Source: Polynucleobacter sp. JS-JIR-5-A7 (GTDB lineage: Bacteria; Pseudomonadota; Gammaproteobacteria; Burkholderiales; Burkholderiaceae). From it: a stretch of 64,000 nt of DNA. This document shows, one piece after another, positions 15,539 to 24,575 of this stretch (position 1 is the first letter of the stretch; every line of letters starts with the position of its first letter). The stretch is taken from NCBI RefSeq assembly GCF_018687935.1, contig NZ_CP061308.1:1544048-1608047 (forward strand). Reading direction: 5' to 3'. The position numbers and the translations under genes were made by a program. The notes beneath the pieces are model-generated. The model was not told where the DNA came from. It saw only the letters and a list, made by a program, of their open reading frames with translations, and searched no databases.

Positions 15539-17326
15539 TTAGAACTGCTCAAGCTCTAGTGCATTGGTAGAGTAACCACCTTCAATAATCGAGGTGGCCA
15601 AGGCCTGTGCCTGTGGTAGTAAGTTTTCCGCAAAGAAGCGCGCCGTTGTAATCTTCGTCTTATAGAAAGTTGGATCGCTATCGCGCAAACGTTCGGCAGC
15701 TAATAAGCCACGTGCCATTTGCCATCCTCCGAAGACTAAACCTGATAAACGTAAGTAAGCAAAGCTACCGGCGTATACCGCTTTAGTGTCCGTCTTTGCA
15801 TGCGCCAAAATATAAGCAACCGCTTCATCAAACGCAGCGCGCCCAACAGTCAATTGCTTGAGAACTGCTTTCGCATCAGCACTAGCACTAGCTGCTAACT
15901 CTTTTTCCGTTTCGGCAATTTTTTGTGACAGTACTTTTGCAATAGCCCCACCATCACGGACAGTTTTTCTACCGACCAAGTCATTTGCCTGAATGGCTGT
16001 CGTCCCTTCATAAATCGTCAGAATACGAGCATCACGATAGTGTTGTGCAGCACCAGTCTCTTCAATAAAGCCCATACCGCCATGGACTTGTACACCCAGG
16101 CTCGCCACCTCAATCGACATCTCCGTAGAGAAGCCCTTCACAATCGGCACTAAGAATTCATAGATTGCTTGATTTGCTTTACGTACTGCTTCATCTGGTG
16201 CAGCATGCTGTGCATCGTATGCAGCAGCAGCATAGTATGCCAAGGCACGAGAAGCCTCTACATAAGCGCGCATAGTCATCAACATTCGTTTCACATCAGG
16301 CTGATGAATAATCGCTACGGGGCCAGGAGAGCCAGCGAGATCACGACTTTGAACGCGATCTTTAGCATATTGCACGGCCTTTTGATAGGCGCGCTCTGCG
16401 ACTGCAACGCCTTGCATCCCCACTGCAAAACGCGCAGCGTTCATCATCACAAACATATATTCCAGACCGCGATTCTCTTCACCAACTAAATAGCCGGTGG
16501 CGCCACCATGATCGCCAAACTGTAGTACCGCGGTTGGGCTCGCCTTAATTCCGAGCTTATGTTCAATTGATACACAATGCACATCATTGCGCTCACCTAA
16601 TGAGCCATCTGCATTAACCAAGAACTTCGGCACTACGAATAATGAAATCCCTTTAACACCCTCTGGTGCATCAGGCGTCCTAGCCAAAACTAAATGAATA
16701 ATGTTCTTGGCCATATCATGCTCACCGTAGGTGATATAGATCTTAGTCCCAAAGATCTTATAGCTACCATCGCCCTCAGGTACAGCCTTAGAACGCACCA
16801 TCGATAAATCAGAACCTGCTTGGGGCTCCGTCAAACACATCGAGCCTGTCCATTCCCCAGAAATCATGCTCGGGACAAATTGCTCTTGGAGTTCTGGGCT
16901 TGCTGCAGTGAGCAATGCCTCAATAGCACCATCAGTGAGCATCGGACATAAAGCAAAAGAGAGGCTGGCTGAGTGAACCATTTCAAAGCAGGCAGTAGCA
17001 ATGAGTTTTGGCAAACCTTGACCACCAAATTCTGCCGGATGAATGACGCCCTGCCAGCCAGCAGCAGCAAATTGTTCAAATGCTTCTTTGAAGCCAGGAG
17101 TCGTAGTCACTACGCCATCTTTGAATGAGCTTGGCTGTTGATCGCCAGGCCAATTGAGTGGGGCAACGACATCCTGATTAAATTTTGCAGACTCTTCTAG
17201 AATTGCTGGCGCAAGATCAACATCAGCACCTGCTTCTGCATAGGATGGGTAAGTCACTACATCTGATAGCCCCGCAAGCTCATTCATTACAAACAACATG
17301 TCTTTCACGGGGGCTACATATGGCAT
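15539..17326 (-). CDS. Acyl-CoA dehydrogenase, long 595-residue type (DmdC-like)
   Basis: 595 residues, longer than ordinary acyl-CoA dehydrogenases because of an extra C-terminal domain. It starts MPYVAPVKDMLFVMNEL; the FAD-binding/TEPQAGSD segment is near residue 166, MMNAARFAVGMQGVAVAERAYQ near residue 290, and IYEGTTAIQ near residue 440. This architecture is that of 3-methylmercaptopropionyl-CoA dehydrogenase (DmdC) and its many fatty acyl-CoA relatives. It catalyses alpha,beta-dehydrogenation and passes electrons to ETF, whose genes lie 40 bases upstream. Substrate unknown; a medium- or long-chain fatty acyl-CoA is as likely as the DMSP product. Confidence 0.9.
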   Translation of the reverse strand: MPYVAPVKDMLFVMNELAGLSDVVTYPSYAEAGADVDLAPAILEESAKFNQDVVAPLNWPGDQQPSSFKDGVVTTTPGFKEAFEQFAAAGWQGVIHPAEFGGQGLPKLIATACFEMVHSASLSFALCPMLTDGAIEALLTAASPELQEQFVPSMISGEWTGSMCLTEPQAGSDLSMVRSKAVPEGDGSYKIFGTKIYITYGEHDMAKNIIHLVLARTPDAPEGVKGISLFVVPKFLVNADGSLGERNDVHCVSIEHKLGIKASPTAVLQFGDHGGATGYLVGEENRGLEYMFVMMNAARFAVGMQGVAVAERAYQKAVQYAKDRVQSRDLAGSPGPVAIIHQPDVKRMLMTMRAYVEASRALAYYAAAAYDAQHAAPDEAVRKANQAIYEFLVPIVKGFSTEMSIEVASLGVQVHGGMGFIEETGAAQHYRDARILTIYEGTTAIQANDLVGRKTVRDGGAIAKVLSQKIAETEKELAASASADAKAVLKQLTVGRAAFDEAVAYILAHAKTDTKAVYAGSFAYLRLSGLVFGGWQMARGLLAAERLRDSDPTFYKTKITTARFFAENLLPQAQALATSIIEGGYSTNALELEQF

Positions 17327-17366
17327 TACAACTCCTATGGATTCGAATCAGGTGGGCTATTCAAAA

Positions 17367-18302
17367 TTACGAGAGTGCTTTCGTTAATTCTGGAACAGCA
17401 GTAAAGAGATCGGCAACCAAACCATAATCAGCAACACCAAAAATCGGTGCTTCTGGATCTTTGTTAATGGCCACGATCACTTTAGAATCCTTCATGCCAG
17501 CCAAGTGCTGAATAGCGCCAGAGATACCTACGGCAACATATAACTGGGGAGCAACAATCTTGCCAGTTTGACCCACTTGATAGTCATTGGGTACATAGCC
17601 CGCATCTACGGCAGCACGTGAGGCGCCTAAGGCAGCACCTAACTTATCAGCCAAAGGCACTACTAACTCTTGATACTTTTCGCCAGAGCCTAAACCACGG
17701 CCGCCAGATACGATGATCTTGGCTGCAGTCAGTTCTGGACGATCTGATTTAGTCAACTCACGACCGACAAAAGCGGATTTACCTGCGCTATCAGTAGCAG
17801 CCACTTTTTCAATCACAGCAGACCCACCAGTAGCAGCAACAGGATCAAAGCCCGTCGTACGCACAGTAATCACCTTCACTGCATCACTCGACTTAACAGT
17901 AGCGATGGCATTACCCGCATAGATCGGGCGCTCAAAAGTATCTGCGCTCACGGCCTTAGTAATGTCAGAAAGCTGCGCAACATCTAACTTTGCAGCAACG
18001 CGTGGCATGACATTCTTACCGCTAGCAGTAGCAGGTGCCAATAAGTGGCTGTAGTTACCAGCTAGTGACAAAATCTGCGCAGCTAAAGGTTCTGCTAATT
18101 GATCCGCTAGATTTAAGGCATCAATCTGGATCACCTTGCGGACACCCGCTATTTGGGCTACGGCTGTGGCTACGACATCAGCACCGTTACCAGCAACTAG
18201 TACGTCTACTTCGGGAGAGCATTGCAAAGCAGCTGCAACTGCATTGAAGGTAGCCGCCTTTAATGATTGATTATCGTGTTCAGCTATAACAAGAGCAGCC
18301 AT
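17367..18302 (-). CDS. etfA: Electron transfer flavoprotein alpha subunit
   Basis: 311 residues. It binds FAD and, with EtfB, carries electrons from acyl-CoA dehydrogenases to ETF-ubiquinone oxidoreductase. The FAD domain is visible in the C-terminal third: SGGRGLGSGEKY near residue 198 and the signature LYVAVGISGAIQHLAGM near residue 258. It starts directly after the etfB stop and is followed by the acyl-CoA dehydrogenase, which supports use as its acceptor. Confidence 0.97.
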   Translation of the reverse strand: MAALVIAEHDNQSLKAATFNAVAAALQCSPEVDVLVAGNGADVVATAVAQIAGVRKVIQIDALNLADQLAEPLAAQILSLAGNYSHLLAPATASGKNVMPRVAAKLDVAQLSDITKAVSADTFERPIYAGNAIATVKSSDAVKVITVRTTGFDPVAATGGSAVIEKVAATDSAGKSAFVGRELTKSDRPELTAAKIIVSGGRGLGSGEKYQELVVPLADKLGAALGASRAAVDAGYVPNDYQVGQTGKIVAPQLYVAVGISGAIQHLAGMKDSKVIVAINKDPEAPIFGVADYGLVADLFTAVPELTKALS

Positions 18303-19052
18303 TTAAACCACCTTCGCTTCATTTTTGAGTTTTTCAACAAGAGCAGCTACATCAGCAACTATCACACCAGCGCTGCGCTTAGGTGGCTCTTCTACCTTGA
18401 GGGTTTTCAGGCGAGGCGCAATATCAACACCCAAGTCTTCTGGCTTCACAATATCAATCGTCTTCTTCTTTGCCTTCATGATATTAGGCAAGGTCACATA
18501 GCGGGGTTCATTGAGACGAAGGTCAGTCGTGATAACTGCCGGCAATGACAGTGCAATCGTTTCTAAGCCACCATCTACTTCACGAGTCACAGTAGCTTTA
18601 CCATCCGCAATCACCACCTTAGAGGCAAAAGTTGCTTGTGGAATATCTAACAAGCTTGCCAACATCTGACCAGTCTGGTTGCTATCGTCATCAATCGCCT
18701 GCTTACCGAGAATAATAATTTGTGCTTGTTCTTTTTCTGAAAGCGCCTTGAGAATCTTGGCTACTGCCAAAGGTTGCAACTCAGTATCAGCCTCTACCAA
18801 AATAGCGCGATCCGCACCAATAGCTAAGGCTGTACGCAAAGTTTCTTGGCATTGAGTTACGCCTGCAGTCACCACTACAACTTCAGTAGCAATACCAGCT
18901 TCTTTGAGTCTGACTGCTTCTTCTACTGCGATTTCGTCAAAGGGGTTCATGCTCATCTTGACGTTCGCAATATCGACACCAGAATTATCTGACTTCACAC
19001 GTACTTTGACGTTGTAATCAACAACGCGTTTCACTGCAACTAAGATCTTCAT
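18303..19052 (-). CDS. etfB: Electron transfer flavoprotein beta subunit
   Basis: 249 residues, the normal length. N-terminal KILVAVKRVVDYNVKVRVK, the SMNPFDEIAVEEAVRLKE segment, and the AMP-binding/GKQAIDDDSNQTGQMLA region near residue 117 define the family. Partner of EtfA, with zero spacing to the next gene. An acyl-CoA synthetase gene ends 86 bases upstream on the same strand. Confidence 0.97.
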   Translation of the reverse strand: MKILVAVKRVVDYNVKVRVKSDNSGVDIANVKMSMNPFDEIAVEEAVRLKEAGIATEVVVVTAGVTQCQETLRTALAIGADRAILVEADTELQPLAVAKILKALSEKEQAQIIILGKQAIDDDSNQTGQMLASLLDIPQATFASKVVIADGKATVTREVDGGLETIALSLPAVITTDLRLNEPRYVTLPNIMKAKKKTIDIVKPEDLGVDIAPRLKTLKVEEPPKRSAGVIVADVAALVEKLKNEAKVV

Positions 19053-19138
19053 CTGACTTTCACAATCCTCAAACGCTTCAAAAACGATATTTATCTAAAA
19101 AATCGGGTAACCCTTATTTTACCGCCCTCTCTATTGAA

Positions 19139-20791
19139 CTAGACATCAATAGCAGTGGCCGAGCCAGCCTGCTTGCGCAGCTCGAACTTCTGGATTTTTC
19201 CAGTTGAAGTCTTTGGCAGCTCTCCAAAAACAATCGCTTTCGGAACCTTAAAGCCTGCTAAGTGCTGTTTGCAATGGGCGATGATGTCAGCCGGGGTTAC
19301 CTCGACACCAGGCTTGATTTCTAAGAAAGCGCAAGGGGTCTCGCCCCACTTTGGATCGGGTTTTGCTACCACTGCCGCAGCAATCACGGCTGGATGGCGA
19401 TAGAGCACGTCTTCCACCTCAATCGAAGAAATATTCTCACCCCCAGAAATTATGATGTCTTTGCTACGGTCTTTGATCTTTACATAACCATCGGCACTCT
19501 TTACTGCTAAGTCACCTGAGTGAAACCAGCCACCCTCGAAGGCTTCTTGCGTAGCTTTCTCATTCTTCAGGTAGCCCTTCATTGCAATATTGCCCTTAAA
19601 CATAATCTCACCCATCGTCTCACCATCAGCGGGAACAGGCTCCATCGTTTCTGGATTGAGTACATCGATCGCTTGTTGCATGTGATAGCGCACACCTTGA
19701 CGCGCATTCAAACGGGCACGCTCGCTGATATCCACATCATTCCATTCATCTTGTTTAACGCAAACAGCAGCTGGGCCATACACTTCTGTTAAACCATAGA
19801 CATGGGTTAGATCAAAGCCTAACTTCTCCATACCCTCAATAATCGAAGCGGGTGGTGCAGCCCCAGCAATAAGACCTTTGACACCTGCTGGCACTCCAGC
19901 CTTAAGTTCATCTGGGGCATTGACCAAGAGGTTATGCACAATCGGTGCTGCGCAGTAGTGGGTCACGCCATGCTCTTTGATAGCAGCAAAGATATGTTGC
20001 GCATCTACGCGACGCAAACACACGTTAATACCAGCACGAGCAGCAATCGTCCAAGGGAAACACCAACCATTGCAATGAAACATTGGCAAAGTCCACAAAT
20101 AGATGGGATGCTTATTCATATCCCAATCAAGTACATTTGAAACAGCATTAATGGCTGCGCCACGATGGTGATAGACCACTCCCTTAGGATTACCTGTAGT
20201 GCCAGAGGTGTAGTTCAAACAAATCGCTTGCCACTCATCAGCAGGTACTTGCCACGCAAATTGAGGGTCTCCTTCTGCCAATAATTGCTCATAAGTAAGC
20301 TTGCCTAGCCTCTCACCTGCAACGTCGTACTCTTTTTCTTCGACATCAATGACTAAGAATTCACGACCACTTTCTTTCCTGGCAATCTCTAAAGCTATCT
20401 TCATCACCCCTGAAAACTCAGGATCAATAATCACGACCTTTGCTTCGCCATGATTCAACATGAAGGCGATGGACTCTGAGTCTAAGCGGGTGTTTAAGGC
20501 ATTTAATACTGCACCTGCCATCGGAATACCGAAGTGCGCCTCCACCATCGGTGGCGTATTCGGCAACATGACAGCAACAGTATCGCCAAGACCAATGCCA
20601 TGCTTTTGTAAGGCGCTAGCCAAGCGGCGGCAACGCTCGTAGGTTTGCGCCCAAGTTTGACGTAACTTGCCATGGATAACGGCAACCTTCTTCGGATAGA
20701 TCTCGGCAGATCTTTCTAAAAACAAGAGTGGAGTAATAGGGGTGTAATTTGCAGGATTACGATCTAAACCTTGCTCATAAATATTTGCCAT
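19139..20791 (-). CDS. Acyl-CoA synthetase (AMP-forming)
   Basis: 550 residues, ANL superfamily. It activates a carboxylic acid to acyl-AMP and then acyl-CoA. Motifs: YTSGTTGNPKG near residue 194, HVYGLTEVYGP near residue 333, WFHSGDLAV near residue 428, and the catalytic lysine in KTSTGKIQKF near the C-terminus. The N-terminal PITPLLFLERSAEIYP is typical of the short/medium-chain AAE-type subgroup. With etfBA and the long acyl-CoA dehydrogenase downstream it makes a beta-oxidation entry module. Exact substrate unknown. Confidence 0.92.
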   Translation of the reverse strand: MANIYEQGLDRNPANYTPITPLLFLERSAEIYPKKVAVIHGKLRQTWAQTYERCRRLASALQKHGIGLGDTVAVMLPNTPPMVEAHFGIPMAGAVLNALNTRLDSESIAFMLNHGEAKVVIIDPEFSGVMKIALEIARKESGREFLVIDVEEKEYDVAGERLGKLTYEQLLAEGDPQFAWQVPADEWQAICLNYTSGTTGNPKGVVYHHRGAAINAVSNVLDWDMNKHPIYLWTLPMFHCNGWCFPWTIAARAGINVCLRRVDAQHIFAAIKEHGVTHYCAAPIVHNLLVNAPDELKAGVPAGVKGLIAGAAPPASIIEGMEKLGFDLTHVYGLTEVYGPAAVCVKQDEWNDVDISERARLNARQGVRYHMQQAIDVLNPETMEPVPADGETMGEIMFKGNIAMKGYLKNEKATQEAFEGGWFHSGDLAVKSADGYVKIKDRSKDIIISGGENISSIEVEDVLYRHPAVIAAAVVAKPDPKWGETPCAFLEIKPGVEVTPADIIAHCKQHLAGFKVPKAIVFGELPKTSTGKIQKFELRKQAGSATAIDV

Positions 20792-20834
20792 CTTTTGCTT
20801 TCAATCTTTAAATAACCGTTTTTCTTGTAATGCT

Positions 20835-21755
20835 TTAAATATCAGCCAAGGCTTTGACATGAGCAACAACGCTACGCCCTAAGGCTGATAAGTTATAACC
20901 GCCCTCTAAGCAACTGACAATGCGATTGTTAGCATATTCATGCGCAATCTCCTTCAAGCGCTTGGTGATCCAAACATAGTCATCCTCAACCAAACCCATT
21001 TGACCAAGATCATCTTCGCGATGCGCATCAAATCCAGCTGAAATGATGATGAGTTGGGGCTCAAAGTTGCGGAGCACTGGTAGCCATTGCTCTTCCACAA
21101 TCGAGCGCACCACGTCGCCACGAGTCGCTGCCGGCAAAGGTACGTTCACCATATTGTCAGCACGATCAAGACCGCTATAGGGATAAAACGGATGCTGGAA
21201 AAAGCTACACATCAAAACACTCGGGTCATTGAAAAATGCGGCTTCTGTGCCATTGCCATGGTGCACATCAAAATCAATAATGGCCACGCGTTCAAGACCG
21301 TAGGCTTCCATGGCATAACGAGCGGCAATAGCCACGTTATCAAATAAGCAAAATCCCATTGAACGGGTAGGTTCGGCATGATGTCCTGGGGGTCTTACTG
21401 CACAAAAGACATTTTCAACCTCACCCTTCATGACGGCATCGACCCCGGCAATCGCTGCCCCAGCAGCACGCAAGGAAGCCTGCCATGTATAGGGATTCAT
21501 GATGGTATCGCCATCGAGCATGGCATACCCACTTTGGGGTGCTTTCTCTTTGACGAAAGCAACATGATCAGGACTGTGCACCAGTTCTAGTTGATCTTCG
21601 CTAGCCAATGGCGCATCGAGGTGATGTAAGAAGCGATCTACCCCACTACGAATCATCTGGTCATTGATAGCTTGAATCCTTTCAGGGCACTCTGGGTGAT
21701 GGCTACCCATCTCATGTTTCAGAAAGTCTGGGTGAGTTATGTATCCTGTTGTCAT
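20835..21755 (-). CDS. Histone deacetylase-family amidohydrolase
   Basis: 306 residues, arginase/deacetylase fold with zinc. Conserved: HPECPERI near residue 20, RPPGHHAEP with the tandem His near residue 121, DFDVHHGNGTE with zinc ligands near residue 160, SAGFDAHREDDLGQM near residue 240, and CLEGGYNLSALGRSV near the C-terminus. Bacterial members deacetylate acetylpolyamines, acetylated proteins or other N-acetyl compounds. It lies upstream of the acyl-CoA synthetase by 43 bases on the same strand, so deacylation of a metabolic enzyme such as an acyl-CoA synthetase is possible (inference, AcuC-like). Confidence 0.92.
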   Translation of the reverse strand: MTTGYITHPDFLKHEMGSHHPECPERIQAINDQMIRSGVDRFLHHLDAPLASEDQLELVHSPDHVAFVKEKAPQSGYAMLDGDTIMNPYTWQASLRAAGAAIAGVDAVMKGEVENVFCAVRPPGHHAEPTRSMGFCLFDNVAIAARYAMEAYGLERVAIIDFDVHHGNGTEAAFFNDPSVLMCSFFQHPFYPYSGLDRADNMVNVPLPAATRGDVVRSIVEEQWLPVLRNFEPQLIIISAGFDAHREDDLGQMGLVEDDYVWITKRLKEIAHEYANNRIVSCLEGGYNLSALGRSVVAHVKALADI

Positions 21756-21789
21756 TAGCTGTAATCCTTAATAGCAAAACTGTATTTTT

Positions 21790-21795
21790 TATACT
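21790..21795 (+). promoter_or_regulatory. -10 box directly before mltB
   Basis: TATACT ends eight bases before the ATG at 21803, so transcription would begin near or at that codon. Either the message is leaderless or the true start is the internal ATG at 21839. Confidence 0.35.
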
Positions 21796-21802
21796 CTAAT
21801 TA

Positions 21803-23113
21803 ATGGTGCTTAATTCTCAACAATCCTTGCTCTGGCGCATGAACTTTCGGGTCTGCTACCTGCTGCTCGCACTGTTACTTGGGGCCTGCTCGAGCACTCC
21901 TTCGCAACGAAGTAATACCCAACAACCCATCGTAAACCAAGCCGATGATGCGATCACCGAAGCACGTTATAGCCAAAACTTGAGTACCCTATTGAACCAA
22001 GTCTCACAAACCCAAGAAATCCCACTGCAGACCCTAGAAAACGGCTTTCTTGATGCTAAAACGATTCCCTCTATCCGCAAATTGGTATTACCCCCATCGG
22101 GCACTTTTAAGAAAAATTGGCTAGCGTATCGCAAACGCTTTATTGAGCCAGTGCGCCTCAAGGCTGGTAAGGCCTTTTGGGATGAAAACCGCGCCTTTTT
22201 AAGTCAGGTAGAGCAAGACTCAGGGGTGCCAGCAGAGATGATTGTCGCCATTATTGGAATTGAGACTATTTATGGGCGTCAGACTGGTAATTTTCGAGTC
22301 AAGGATGTGTTGTCAACACTCGCCTTCAGCTATCCCGATACCCCTAATAAGCCTGCCCGCGAGCAGCTTTTTAAGGATCAACTTCAAGAACTGATCCTGC
22401 TGTGCTGGACAGAAGCTGGCGGTAAGTTGCCAGCCAAAAATAGCATCCGAGGCGTAAATGTGACTCGCTTTAATACCTGCCTCAATCAAAACAGCTCCTA
22501 TGCTGGAGCGATTGGCTTGCCACAATTTATGCCCAGCAGTATCCGCAGTTTTGCTGTTGATGGTGACGGCGATGGACGCATTGATCTTAAACAAAGTCCT
22601 AAAGATGCGATCGCGAGCGTAGCGAACTTTATGAAGCAACATGGTTGGCAAGCAGGCATGCCGATTTCTTTTCCTGTACAAGAAAACGCAATACCAGTTG
22701 CGAAGCAATGGGCTGATGGTGAACCACAACTGAAATACACCGTTGCAGAACTAATTGAACAGGGCATCCTATTGCCTCAACAAGGCGATCTTCAAAATGG
22801 TGGGGTAGCACCCCAAAGTAAAGCCTTGATTGTGGATCTACCCTACCCTGACAAAGACGGACTCGATCAAGCACAGTATTTTGTGGGATTAAATAATTTT
22901 TTAACGATTGTTCAGTACAACCGCAGTTATTTCTACGCTCAGAGTGTGGCAGAGTTTGCAGAAGCACTAGGTTATAAGAACCAAAGCGTAGTACCAGCTA
23001 CCTTATCAAATGAAGCACTAGTGAAAGCAGCAGATCAAAAAAGCTCTGCAGATAAATCAAAGGTTAAGAATTCAAAGAAATCTAACACCAAGAAAAAAAC
23101 TAAACCAAATTAA
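21803..23113 (+). CDS. mltB: Lytic murein transglycosylase B
   Basis: 436 residues (424 if started at 21839). It cleaves the MurNAc-GlcNAc bond of peptidoglycan to give 1,6-anhydro ends. The signal peptide has lipobox LGAC, so it is an outer-membrane lipoprotein; the shorter start gives a more usual N-region. The catalytic Glu is in IGIETIYGRQTG near residue 150; YAGAIGLPQFMPSS and DGDGDGRIDLKQSPKDAIASVANF follow as in MltB. The C-terminus is an unusual lysine/serine-rich tail (about 25 residues). Its last four bases overlap the convergent cysM stop. Confidence 0.95.
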   Translation: MVLNSQQSLLWRMNFRVCYLLLALLLGACSSTPSQRSNTQQPIVNQADDAITEARYSQNLSTLLNQVSQTQEIPLQTLENGFLDAKTIPSIRKLVLPPSGTFKKNWLAYRKRFIEPVRLKAGKAFWDENRAFLSQVEQDSGVPAEMIVAIIGIETIYGRQTGNFRVKDVLSTLAFSYPDTPNKPAREQLFKDQLQELILLCWTEAGGKLPAKNSIRGVNVTRFNTCLNQNSSYAGAIGLPQFMPSSIRSFAVDGDGDGRIDLKQSPKDAIASVANFMKQHGWQAGMPISFPVQENAIPVAKQWADGEPQLKYTVAELIEQGILLPQQGDLQNGGVAPQSKALIVDLPYPDKDGLDQAQYFVGLNNFLTIVQYNRSYFYAQSVAEFAEALGYKNQSVVPATLSNEALVKAADQKSSADKSKVKNSKKSNTKKKTKPN

Positions 23114-24021
23114 GCAGGGAATACGCCTGTTGATAAATAGCGATCACCGCGATCGCAAACTATGAAAACGATAGTGGCATTTTCCACTTGGCGTGCAATG
23201 CGCAAAGCTACCACTAGCGCTCCACCTGCCGAGATGCCGCAGAAGATTCCCTCTTCCACTGCCAAACGTCTTGCCATATCTTCAGCATCTGCCTGCGTGA
23301 CATACTCAATACGATCAACCCGATCGCCTTGGTAAATCTTTGGTAAATACTCTGGCGCCCACTTCCGAATACCAGGAATCTGTGAGCCATCTTCAGGCTG
23401 GGCACCAATAATCTGAATGGCAGGATTCATTGACTTGAGATAAGTCGATACACCAGTGATTGTGCCGGTGGTGCCCATCGCAGAGACAAAGTGAGTGACT
23501 TGCCCATCGGTATCGCGCCAAATCTCTGGGCCTGTAGTTTCAATATGGGCCCTAGGATTATCCGGGTTGGCAAATTGATCTAACAATCTGCCACGCCCCT
23601 CGCGCTGAAGTTGGAGCGCGTAATCTCTTGCAAACTCCATGCCACCAGATGCAGCAGTCAAAATAAGTTCTGCACCATAGGCCGCCATACTTTGACGTCG
23701 TTCAATACTTTGGTTTTCAGGCATTACCAAGACCATCTTGTAACCCAGCATGGCTGCAGTCATTGCTAAGGCTATACCAGTATTGCCACTGGTTGCCTCA
23801 ATCAAGGTATCACCAGGTTTAATTTCGCCACGCTCTTGTGCGCGCATAATCATTGACAGCGCAGGTCGGTCTTTTACCGACCCGGCTGGATTGTTGCCTT
23901 CTAGCTTACCTAAAATGACATTGTTACGATTCTCGTTTTCTAAACCGGGAATACGCTGCAAGCGTACTAATGGGGTGTTGCCCACAGTTTGTGAGATCGT
24001 TAGGTAAGAAGGTTTGCTCAT
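23110..24021 (-). CDS. cysM: Cysteine synthase B
   Basis: 303 residues, PLP fold type II. It makes cysteine from O-acetylserine and sulfide or thiosulfate. The PLP lysine is Lys50 in NNPAGSVKDRPA, with the TSGNTGIALA loop near residue 80 and the GTTGTITGVS phosphate-binding loop near residue 177. The sequence is nearer CysM than CysK (shorter, with DRGDRYLSTGVF at the C-terminus). It is a single gene, convergent with mltB. Confidence 0.95.
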   Translation of the reverse strand: MSKPSYLTISQTVGNTPLVRLQRIPGLENENRNNVILGKLEGNNPAGSVKDRPALSMIMRAQERGEIKPGDTLIEATSGNTGIALAMTAAMLGYKMVLVMPENQSIERRQSMAAYGAELILTAASGGMEFARDYALQLQREGRGRLLDQFANPDNPRAHIETTGPEIWRDTDGQVTHFVSAMGTTGTITGVSTYLKSMNPAIQIIGAQPEDGSQIPGIRKWAPEYLPKIYQGDRVDRIEYVTQADAEDMARRLAVEEGIFCGISAGGALVVALRIARQVENATIVFIVCDRGDRYLSTGVFPA

Positions 24022-24062
24022 GAGCCCATTTTAGCCATAAGCAAGCCTACACTCTGAAGGGC

Positions 24063-24488
24063 TTAATTTCGGCGATGTGGCGTCGTACGCTCCGGCTGAT
24101 TGCGGCTACCAGCTTGATGACGCGAATTGCGTCGGCCAGAGGCTCCGCCATCCTTCTTGGTGCGACCATTAGGCTCCCGAAAGGAGCCAGGGGCTTCAAT
24201 AGTTAAACCGTTATCCACCATTTTTTCAACGGATTTCATGCCAATGCCACGGACTCGCTTCTGTAAATCATTAGCATCTTGAAAATGACCGCCATCGGTA
24301 CGCTCGCTAATAATCGTTCTTGCTTTAGATGGACCAATTCCCTTAATACTTTCTAATTCAGATTGGGTTGCTGTATTGACATTAATGGGTGAAGCGTTAG
24401 CAAACCCTAGAGAAGTAATTGCCAAAACTGCAGAAACCAAGGCAGATCTCATCAAACCAGCACTTCTCATATGAAAACTATTCGTCAT
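24063..24488 (-). CDS. ComEA-like helix-hairpin-helix protein
   Basis: 141 residues. A signal peptide (about residues 10-32, cleavage near FANA) is followed by two helix-hairpin-helix motifs, INVNTATQSELESIKGIG with SKARTIISERT and then LQKRVRGIGMKSVEKMV. The C-terminus is a basic, Gly/Arg-rich tail ending in Arg-Arg-Asn. The domain binds DNA in the periplasm, as ComEA does in transformation. An ATATGGAG-like ribosome-binding site (GGAGAA) precedes the ATG. It lies behind hldD but beyond a terminator, so it has its own transcription. Confidence 0.88.
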   Translation of the reverse strand: MTNSFHMRSAGLMRSALVSAVLAITSLGFANASPINVNTATQSELESIKGIGPSKARTIISERTDGGHFQDANDLQKRVRGIGMKSVEKMVDNGLTIEAPGSFREPNGRTKKDGGASGRRNSRHQAGSRNQPERTTPHRRN

Positions 24489-24506
24489 ATATTCTCCGTA
24501 GTAAAC

Positions 24507-24539
24507 AAAAAATCCACGGACACAAAGTGCACGTGGATC
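24507..24539 (-). terminator. Terminator after hldD
   Basis: On the minus strand ATCCACG (24539-24533) pairs with CGTGGAT (24519-24513) with an inner CAC/GTG helix, followed by a T-run (24512-24508). It lies 36 bases beyond the hldD stop and separates it from comEA. Confidence 0.75.
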
Positions 24540-24575
24540 GCTTATAACGAAGAAAAAAGTATTGGGTTGACTAGC

